Below are positions 53,801-62,600 of a DNA stretch of 64,000 nt, one piece after another. Within the stretch, counting starts at the first letter, position 1. Every line of letters starts with the position of its first letter. The stretch is from contig NZ_JPFZ01000009.1 in the NCBI RefSeq assembly GCF_000722775.1, positions 186,001 to 250,000 on the forward strand, written 5' to 3'. The position numbers were made by a program, and so were the translations under genes. The notes beneath the pieces are model-generated. The model was not told where the DNA came from and did no database searches. It worked only from the letters and a program-made list of their open reading frames with translations. This DNA comes from Streptococcus mitis subsp. hohhotensis (GTDB lineage Bacteria > Bacillota > Bacilli > Lactobacillales > Streptococcaceae).

Positions 53801-56800
53801 TTACCAACATTCCCGATAGCCCGTACGGTGTATGATTTCAAAGGTATGGACCATGGTAATGATGAATCAGGCTATTATGTGAATCCAAGAAACCTTCCAA
53901 GCGGAATGGTTTGGGTTGCTAAACGAAATGGTGAGCAGGAACAAAGCGCATCAAAATTAAGAGAGATGCTTAAGGCAGATCCAGTAGGCACAAAAACATA
54001 TACATTCAGTGGTAAGTACAATCATGGAAGATTTACAAATAATCCTAATGATGCTCAAAAATTAGCACATACAGGAACATTTGAACATAAAGTGTTTGAT
54101 GTAGAAGCAAATAGAACAAGAGTCACTGTTTCAAAAGGTGCTACTTTAACAGAACAAAATGCAAAAGATGCTGTAGCTAAGGTAGCTGTCTCAGAGGACT
54201 TACCGACTGGAACAACCTATGAATGGGTAAATGCTCAAGGTAATAAACAAACACTGATAGCAAATACTCCAGGTGTACAGAACTATAGAGTAAAAGTAAC
54301 ATTACCTATGTCTCAAACAGGGCAAAATCAGCCTGATGCGACACAAAAACGACCTTATAAGATAATTGATGTTAAAGTCAATGTTAAGCCAGAAGCACCT
54401 ACTTATAATACAACAATAAATCCAAAAGGTAGTATAGGAGTGCCAACTGTAGCTTCAACAGATAGAGAATTAACTGGTACAGGACGTCCAGGTGCTAAGA
54501 TAAAAGTAACAGTACCAGGTGTAACAATTAATGAAGTTACAGTAGGTAATAACGGTAAGTGGACAGTAACACTTCCTAAAGGATTAAATAGTAATCAATT
54601 AAATCAAACTCAATTAGTGCCACGTGATCAAGTCACTGTTACTCAAATTGTAGATGGTATTGAAAGTGATGCAACGAATGTGGCTGTATCATTAGGTGAA
54701 ACTACAATTCAACCATCTGAAGAGAGAGGAAATAGCCTATTTGCGGGAGCTAAAAATATAGTAGTAAAAGCCCCACACGATGCAGGTATGGTTTATGTAT
54801 CTTATACAGATAAAGCAACAGGTAAGGCACATGAGATAGGCCTAAAACGTGAAAATATTAATAGTCCATGGGTTTCAAATAAACCAACTCTAGGGGAGGT
54901 TAAGAATACAACAAAAGATGCATTTACGAATACAATCACTATTGAGATGAAAGAATCTATTGCAGAAGGAACTGCTAAGGCAATAGCTAATATTTCAGAA
55001 GGTAAGTATTCAAGTGCAGTTGATTGGAAAACAATTCAAGTTACAAACCAAGCCCCAACCGTTACATCTGCAGTTGCAGGAAATGAAAAAATAGTAGAAT
55101 TCGGAGAAAATATAGATCTTAAGACTTTAGTTACAAAAGCTGACTATGAAGATGATAAAGATGCAACACGTGGTACTAAAGTACGAACAGAGATTGTATC
55201 AGTAAATGGACAAAATAATGTGAAAGATATTAATTCTAGAAAACCAGGCACATATATTGTCAAATACAAAGCAATTGATAGTCAAGGTAAAGAATCAGGA
55301 GAAATACAATTAACGGTTAAAGTTAGGGAAGATAAACCAACACCACCAACAGCAACTGCACCAAGTGATGGAACAGTAACAGTAACACCAACAGGGGATG
55401 CTGATAAAGTAATTGTTAATTACACAGATGAGAAAAATGCTCAAAAAACAGTAACCGTAGTTAAGGCTAAGAATGGAACATGGTCATCATCAGATAAGCC
55501 AGCAGGTGTAACAGTAGATTCAAGTACAGGGCAACTCCTTATTCCAGCTGAAGGTGTAAAAGATAAAAGTCAGGTAACGGCAACAGCTACGAAAGGTGAC
55601 AGTCATCCATCAGAACCAACTACTGTGACGGCACAAGCAAAAGACTTCACACCAGTGAAACCAGATGAGAAGGTCGTTGTTCAAGACAAATCCCACTTAA
55701 CTCCAGAAGAGAAAAAACAAGTGGAAGATAAGGTCAAAGCGAAGAACCCAGGTAAGACTGTCACAGTAGGTGACGATGGAACCGCCACGGTTACCGATCC
55801 AAGCACTAAGATCAGTCATCCAATCGCAGGAAAAGACCTAGTTAACGAAGACTTCACACCAGTGAAACCAGATGAGAAGGTCGTTGTTCAAGACAAATCC
55901 CACTTAACTCCAGAAGAGAAAAAACAAGTGGAAGATAAGGTCAAAGCGAAGAACCCAGGTAAGACTGTCACTGTAGGCGACGATGGAACCGCAACGGTTA
56001 CCGATCCAAGCACTAAGATCAGTCACCCAATCGCAGGAAAAGACCTAGTTAACGAAGACTTCACACCAGTGAAACCAGATGAGAAGGTCGTTGTTCAAGA
56101 CAAATCCCACTTAACTCCAGAAGAGAAAAAACAAGTGGAAGATAAGGTCAAAGCGAAGAACCCAGGTAAGACTGTCACAGTAGGCGACGATGGAACCGCC
56201 ACGGTTACCGATCCAAGCACTAAGATCAGTCATCCAATCGCAGGAAAAGACCTAGTTAACGAAGACTTCACACCAGTGAAACCAGATGAGAAGGTTGTTG
56301 TTCAAGACAAATCCCACTTAACTCCAGAAGAGAAAAAACAAGTGGAAGATAAGGTCAAAGCGAAGAACCCAGGTAAGACTGTCACTGTAGGTGAAGATGG
56401 AACCGCAACGGTTACCGATCCAAGCACTAAGATCAGTCATCCAATCGCAGGAAAAGACCTAGTTAACGAAGGCTTCACCCCAGTGAAACCAGATGAGAAG
56501 GTTGTTGTTCAAGACAAATCCCACTTAACTCCAGAAGAGAAAAAACAAGTGGAAGATAAGGTCAAAGCGAAGAACCCAGGTAAGACTGTCACTGTAGGCG
56601 ACGATGGAACCGCAACGGTTACCGATCCAAGCACTAAGATCAGTCACTCCAATCGCAGGAAAAGACCTAGTTATCGAAGACTTCACCCCAGTGAAACCAG
56701 ATGAGAAGGTTGTTGTTCAAGACAAATCCCACTTAACTCCAGAAGAGAAAAAACAAGTGGAAGATAAGGTCAAAGCGAAGAACCCAGGTAAGACTGTCAC

Positions 56801-57575
56801 TGTAGGCGACGATGGAACCGCAACGGTTACCGATCCAAGCACTAAGATCAGTCATCCAATCGCAGGAAAAGACCTAGTTAACGAAGACTTTGGTGTAAAC
56901 GGTATTCCAGAAGTAACTCCAAGTCAACCAGAGTACACAGATCCAGTAGGCACAAGCAGTACAGATGGAAACGGGAACTTAATAGATCCTCCAGTAGTTG
57001 ACATCCCAGAATTCAACGGTGGAGTAAATGGAGAACTTCCAGATCCTGTAGAATTACCAAAAGTTAAGTTAATCATCACTAAATGGATTGATGAACAAGG
57101 TAATGAATTGAAGCCAGCAGATGCGAAAGCTCCAGCAGTATTAGGTGAAGCGAATGAAGCATTTGAACATGGTGAAATTGAAGGTTACGTATTTGTAAGA
57201 ACAGATGTTAATGAAGAAGGTGATGTTGTAACTCATGTCTTCAGAAAAGTTACTCCAACTAAACCAGAAGGTAATGGGGAACAACAAGGTGGAGATAACA
57301 CACCACAACCAACACCTGAAGTACCAACTGATAACACAGAACGTAAACCTGAAACAGAAAAACCTACTGTGCCAGATACCAAACAGACTGAACAACCAAC
57401 TCAAATAGTTGATGCTCAGGTAGCTCCTTCTCAAAATCAAGCAGTATTGCCAAATACTGGTACGAAAGCAGATCGTGCTACAGGTGCATTAGGTGCTCTC
57501 TCTCTTCTTGGAGCATTTGGTTTGCTATTTGCTAAAAAGAAGAAAGACGATGAAGAAGAAACACAAAACAATTAA
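50804..57575 (+). pseudogene. YSIRK/LPXTG surface protein gene, frameshifted in its repeats
   Basis: The first frame (50804-56704, 1966 residues) has a YSIRK signal (RFSIRKYSFGAASVAV, 1-50), a helical region shared with the gene at 59683, a beta-rich adhesin-like region, Ig-like modules, and a stop inside the fifth 207-bp repeat. The second frame (open from 56604) continues the repeats and carries a linker with a WIDEQGNELKP module, LPNTGTKAD, helix and KKKKDDEEE to 57575. Joining them restores one protein of about 2256 residues. The cause is one extra base near 56646-56650. As read, the product would lose its wall anchor and be released. RBS AGGAGGGAC. Confidence 0.85.
55643..56885 (+). repeat. 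207-bp tandem repeats (six units) with a 1-bp insertion in unit 5
   Basis: Units begin at 55643, 55850, 56057, 56264, 56471 and 56679. The fifth is 208 bp: it reads CAGTCACTCCAATCGC where the others have CAGTCACCCAATCGC or CAGTCATCCAATCGC. Each encodes 69 residues (FTPVKPDEKVVVQDKSHLTP ... IAGKDLVNED). Units differ at very few bases. Confidence 0.95.
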
Positions 57576-57630
57576 GATGAGTCATTAAATTGAACTGAAA
57601 ATAGGTTGTGTTAATTCTTGGAGGAAGTAA

Positions 57631-57675
57631 CGGATAGAAAGAAGTTTAAAAGCTACTTTCTATCCGCCTTTCTTT
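57631..57675 (+). terminator. Terminator of the second surface protein gene
   Basis: An 11-bp perfect stem CGGATAGAAAG / CTTTCTATCCG, then CCTTTCTTT. Confidence 0.8.
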
Positions 57676-57682
57676 AGAATAA

Positions 57683-57697
57683 ATGTAAGCGCTTTAA
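57683..57697 (+). promoter_or_regulatory. Possible cre (CcpA) site
   Basis: ATGTAAGCGCTTTAA matches WTGNAANCGNWNNCW at 14 of 15 positions and lies 27 bp before a small gene. It may be chance. Confidence 0.3.
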
Positions 57698-57723
57698 TCA
57701 AGGCGTAAAGGAGAAATTTTGAT

Positions 57724-58005
57724 ATGGTTGAATATAGATTAAGAGATATTTTGAGTGAAATAAACGGAACAAGTTGGTATTGGATTTATAGGCTTGAACG
57801 TGATAATAGGAGGACTACAGGACGTGTTAATGTGAGATATTACAATGGTGCCTTATTGATAAACTGGGATGTACATAGCCTTAGAGTGCGATTTGGAGAT
57901 AATCCTCCATTAAGTTTTAGTGATAGAATAGTTGTGGATTTCGAAAATGATACGATTATTATCATAGATAGCGGTTGGAAAATTGATTTAGATACAAGAT
58001 CATAG
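57724..58005 (+). CDS. Small hypothetical protein
   Basis: A 93-residue, mostly beta-strand protein (RVNVRYYNGALLINWDVHS ... DTIIIIDSGWKIDLD) with no signal peptide or membrane helix. The ribosome binding site AAAGGAG is good. I do not recognise the family. It stands between a surface protein gene and a nuclease gene, 72 bp before the latter, and may be transcribed with it. Confidence 0.55.
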   Translation: MVEYRLRDILSEINGTSWYWIYRLERDNRRTTGRVNVRYYNGALLINWDVHSLRVRFGDNPPLSFSDRIVVDFENDTIIIIDSGWKIDLDTRS

Positions 58006-58077
58006 GATTTATTAGTTAACATTTCCGAGCTGATACACTAAAAGTAAAAGAGAATTTGAAAGGGAGACACTGTAAGT

Positions 58078-58724
58078 ATGAAAAATAATTATGATGATTA
58101 TTTAAACTTAATGTTTGATAAAGGCATAATTGCAGATTTAAAAGGAAAAAATCAAGAAGAGAATCCTAGTTTAAAAAATGTTGATGAATTAGCTGATTAT
58201 CTTATAAATTATGTGAAAAGGCATTATACTATCTATGAATACTATGTTTCTCCAAATATCTCCAATTTTTATAGTAAGCATAGAAAGTTTACAAGATTCA
58301 TTTTTATATGTCTTTCTTTGTTTGATTCTGAAAGTGATATCAGTAGTCTTTTAAAAAAATATAAATTTAATGAAGATTCGATATGGGAAATCGAACATAT
58401 TGTTCCTCAAAATCAGTACTTCAATAAATTTAATAAAAAAATTCTAAGCTGAAAAATAGAATCGGTAATCTGACTTTGTTAACCAAAAAAACAAATCAAG
58501 AGATTAGTAATGGATCATTTGCTAAAAAGAAGGAAAGTTTAACTTGTGAGGAAAAATATTTAAAAATTAATGATATATTTAAAATAGATAAAGTGCATAT
58601 TTCAAAAAAAGATATATGTGAGCGAGAGAAGGAAATAAATAAATCTATATATGATATCTTTATAAAAGATAGAGGAAAATTATTGCAAGATAAATTACAT
58701 GAATTTATAGATTCCCAACAATAG
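58078..58724 (+). pseudogene. DUF1524 HNH nuclease gene with a single-base frameshift
   Basis: The first frame (58078-58452) ends ...WEIEHIVPQNQYFNKFNKKILS and stop. The second frame, open from about 58437, continues KLKNRIGNLTLLTKKTNQEISN to 58724. EHIVPQ and RIGNLTLL with a following Asn are the HNH core of the DUF1524 (GmrSD C-terminal) family. Restoring one A in the A7 run at about 58434-58441 joins both into a protein of about 215 residues. The break may be real decay, a homopolymer sequencing error or a phase switch. Full-length GmrSD is larger, so this may be a small solo nuclease. Confidence 0.75.
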
Positions 58725-58883
58725 AATCGGTGTTAATTGGCATTCAATTGCCTATAGATTTTAACTTTAACTTTTCTCATCTTTTATAAAATCCATATCT
58801 TTCATACAATTTGGTGAGGTTTTACATTTGCAGATTGTATAGAGTCAATGAAGATGCTGGGGAAAAAGTCTTGGAAATCAGAA

Positions 58884-58975
58884 GAACGCATAGTATCAGG
58901 TGTTGAACCTTGATATTATGCGTTTTATTGTTGGAAGATTTACTTCATTTTCTCCTGAAATTGAGTTTTTTGCCT
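58884..58975 (-). repeat. SPRITE-like element, inverted
   Basis: AACGCATAGTATCAGG ... CCTTGATATTATGCGTT hairpin with the flank GGAAGATTTACTTCATTTTC and GAGTTTTTTGCC on the right, the mirror image of the copy at 42965. Confidence 0.7.
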
Positions 58976-59090
58976 AATATACCATTTGCTATAAAATAAG
59001 CGCAACCAAGTCATAACAAGGAATCTATCAGAATTTCCAAACTACCGGTAAATTAGATAAAAATAATTATCGGAGGAAAGGTATTATACT

Positions 59091-59237
59091 ATGATGATTC
59101 AACTAAGCGATTTAGGTCAAGTTTACCTTGTTTGTGGCGAGACATATAGGTGGCAGAGAATAGACTCCTTAGTCTATTTAGTTAAAAGCTAATTGGAATT
59201 AGATCCCTTTTCAGGGCAGGGCTTGCTCTTTTGTGGT
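59091..59237 (+). pseudogene. Remnant of IS66-family tnpB (Orf2)
   Basis: From the ATG at 59091 (GGAGGAAAGG upstream) the frame reads MIQLSDLGQVYLVCGET then SLVYLVKS, stop, LELDPFSGQ and LLFCGG. This follows the IS66 accessory protein (IQLSDLGQVYLVCGKTDMRQGIDSL..., ELDPFSG, FLFCGG), as I recall it. A stop at 59190 and loss of similarity after 59237 show decay. No other IS66 part is near. From 59238 to 59451 there is only AT-rich DNA. Confidence 0.65.
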
Positions 59238-59451
59238 GGACGCATACGTTTTACCTGATATTTACTCGATATTCTCGAGAAAAATTCCAGGAGCTACAAT
59301 GAATATAAATCAACTGATGTGATAGGAGATGATGGATTTATTTTATAGGTAGAGGAGGAATCGCTTTTTTGTTCTTGATTAAGTAATATAATAACATATT
59401 ATACATATTAAAAATTTTTAATTTTATTTGATGAGATAAACGGGTTTATAG

Positions 59452-59480
59452 TTGTTTAATTATGTCAAAAATGGTATAAT
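59452..59480 (+). promoter_or_regulatory. Promoter of the third surface protein gene
   Basis: TTGTTT (59452-59457), 17-bp spacer, TATAAT (59475-59480); the repeat array starts two bases later, the same geometry as at 50581. Confidence 0.65.
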
Positions 59481-59482
59481 TG

Positions 59483-59572
59483 AGCTGTGATAGCTGTGAT
59501 AGCTGTGATAGCTGTGATAGCTGTGATAGCTGTGATAGCTGTGATAGCTGTGATAGCTGTGATAGCTGTGAT
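59483..59572 (+). repeat. 9-bp tandem repeat leader array, 10 units
   Basis: Ten perfect AGCTGTGAT units (90 bp) between -10 box and ribosome binding site. The sequence after it shares ATCATAGT and TTTTTAT with the region behind the first array. The distance to the ATG is 110 nt (93 nt for the other). Confidence 0.95.
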
Positions 59573-59682
59573 GTTATTTGCTGATAGCGATCATCATAGT
59601 GATTTTTATAGCTTAACTCTTTTTAAGGGGTTGAAGTTATAAAGATTGCTTTTTCTATATTATATTGCCCTTAGGAGGACAA

Positions 59683-62600
59683 ATGGAACACAAATCGAAT
59701 TCATATAAAGTAAATCGACAGCAACGTGAAAAAGTCTTGCGATTTTCTATTCGTAAATACAGTTTTGGTGCGGCTTCAGTTGCTGTAGCAGCGCTGATGT
59801 TTTTGGGTGCACGCGTTGCGAGTGCGGATAGTGTAAGCGAAACTACTGCACCATCTGCTGCGGGTGTAGTAAGTCCTAAAGATGAGGCTAAGTCGCCTCT
59901 AGGTATTACGGAATCTAATAAAAACAAAGTAGATGAAGTAAATAAATCTTTAGAAAATAAAGAACCTGCAATTGCTGAAAATAGCGCTAGTACAGTTGAT
60001 AAAGCTAAGTTAAGAAAAGTCGTTGAAGAACTAAATTCTCTTCTTTCAACTAAATTAAACCTTAATGACTCAGTAGTCTCACCTATTAAAGATAGACTTC
60101 AAAAAGGGAAAGAAGCCCTAGAAAATTCTGACCTAGCTCAAAAGGATATTGATGAGCTTGTAGAACTCCTGTCTAAAGATGTGACAGTCTTATCAGCTGC
60201 TGCTAAGGAATCAACTGAGATTCAAGGGAATAAGACTGAAAAGCAGGCTGACAACCTAGCGAGCGCATCTTCTTCTGAAGTAAGAGCAAGCGAAGAGAGT
60301 CAAACTGTATCAGCTAAAAAAGAAGCCTTGAAAGTATCTGTAGATCAATTGCAGGCAGCTGTCTTGGAATTGCCTGAGCATGAGACAAGCAAAGAAGTTC
60401 TTGAAAAAGCCAATGAACTATTGGGATTGGCGCAAGAAGTTCTTGAAAACACAACAGTTTCTCTGAATGATGTTGAAGAAATGAACAAACTTGTGAAGAG
60501 AATGTTTAATTCTGTTAAAAATGCTACAACACGTTTGACTTCAGGTGCTCGTGACTCACGTAATGGTCAAAGTATGGGACAAGGTTCTAATCTAAGATCT
60601 GCACCTATTGATAAAACGACTAAACGTGGGAGTCTTGGGATAGTTGTAGCGGACTCTGGATTTATCACAGGATATGCAACGCCATCTTCAACAATTGAAA
60701 TTAAGAGAAATGGCCAAAAGATACTTACGTCTAAACTAGATGATACTGGAGCTTTTAAATTAAATGCACCAGGTATTAAAGTGGGAGATAAAGTTGAATT
60801 AGTAGTCAATGGTCAAAGTGTTTATAATACTACAGTAAGTCAAGTAGACACAGTGGCATTCAATGATAGTTTAGCTGGTGTAGCTCAGGTTGATGGATAT
60901 ACAGCGTCAGAAGCTGATGTTGAAATATCAATTGGTGGGAAAAAATACACAACTAAATCTCAATCAAACGGATATTTTACAGTTAATGTAGACCCTAAGT
61001 TGATGGTGAAAGGTGCTACTATTACAGCCGTAGTCAAAAAGAACGGAAAAGAAGTAGGACGTGGAACAAGTAACGTTCGTGAAACAAGAAAAACAGACTT
61101 TGGTGTTGGTTGGAATAAAAACCCAATGCTTAACTATTCAGAGCGTGATGTATATTCACCAGATACCAAGCAATATGCCTTCGTAAGTGTAGGGACTGCT
61201 GATAAAGCCTACGATAATATTCGTGTGTATCGTGAAGAGCGTATCGAAAAAGATGGAAATAAATATTATTACTGGATCGTAGATTCAGGTCCAGCGGAAA
61301 ATGCTCTTGCGGGTTCTTCTAAGAAAATATCACTTGCTATTCCGCGTACTGTAGGAGATCCGTATGACTTCACTTATACAAAATATAAAGATGGAAGTCA
61401 AATATCTCATCAAGAGTATGCAAGTGCATCAAAATGGGAGTATGAAAACACGTTTTCTCGAGCTTATGTTAAAAATGGTGAACGCCGTTCAGGGTCAACT
61501 TATGGTGAAAATATAGGTTCTTGGATGGATTATGCTCATCCTGATAATAGTTGGAGAAAAAATATTTATCGTGATTCTAGAAAAGATGGTACCGATCGTA
61601 ATCCAGATGCAGCTTCACGTGTGAAAGATATGTACGGTATTACAACAGGTGGTTTAATTTATAACCTTGCTAGAGGGGTAATCGAAGATAAACTGAACGT
61701 TGTTGCTGGTCAACGTACAATTATTACTTTCAAAACAAAAATTCTTGAAGGTGATGAGTTAGATCAAAGCATTATGTCGGATTGGGGTAATAAAAATAAA
61801 AATAATCCGATGCTTGCGGATATTAAAAAACGTTTAGCGAATGATCCGTATCTTGCCTATGGCGGATACTCAACAGATGGGCTAATTCGATATAGAAACG
61901 GTCAAAACGCCATTATCGGTACCCTACCACTGAAACCAGAGGAAGCTGCTAAATATGACTTAAAACCAAAATCTAAACCGCAAAGTACTAAAGTAGGGGT
62001 CATTCCAGACGCTTACAACAGTATTGCGAATCCAAATGAATTACCTGCAGGTACAACATATCGTTGGTTTAAAGATCCAGATGTATCAAGACCTACAGCA
62101 CCGAATGCACCTGTGTATGGTAAAGTGGAAGTCACTATTCCTGAACGTGGAAAATTTATTGTTGATGCTCCCGTGCATGTTGTAGATGACAAAGCTCAAA
62201 CACCAGTAGCAACAGCTAAGGATAATGGGGATGTAACTGCAAAACCACAAGATCCAAAAAAAGTAGATAAAATCAAAGTAAGCTTTACAGGTGAAGATAA
62301 CAAGCAAAAAACAGCTGAAGGAACTAAAGGAACAAACGGTAAATGGACTGTAAATAATCCAGATGTTCGAATTGATCCAAATACAGGGGAAATTACAATC
62401 CCAGCTAATAAAGTTAAAGATTTAACAGAAGTAACTGCAGTTACGAAGAATGGAAATGGTGCAGATTCAGATCCAGCTAAAGCAACTGCGAAAGATGTCC
62501 AAAAACCACAAGCTACTTTAAATGGTATTACGCTAACAGAGACAGCCAATACACCAATCTTTACAGTCTATCGTGGTGCCGACTTTAACCCAGAGCTTAA

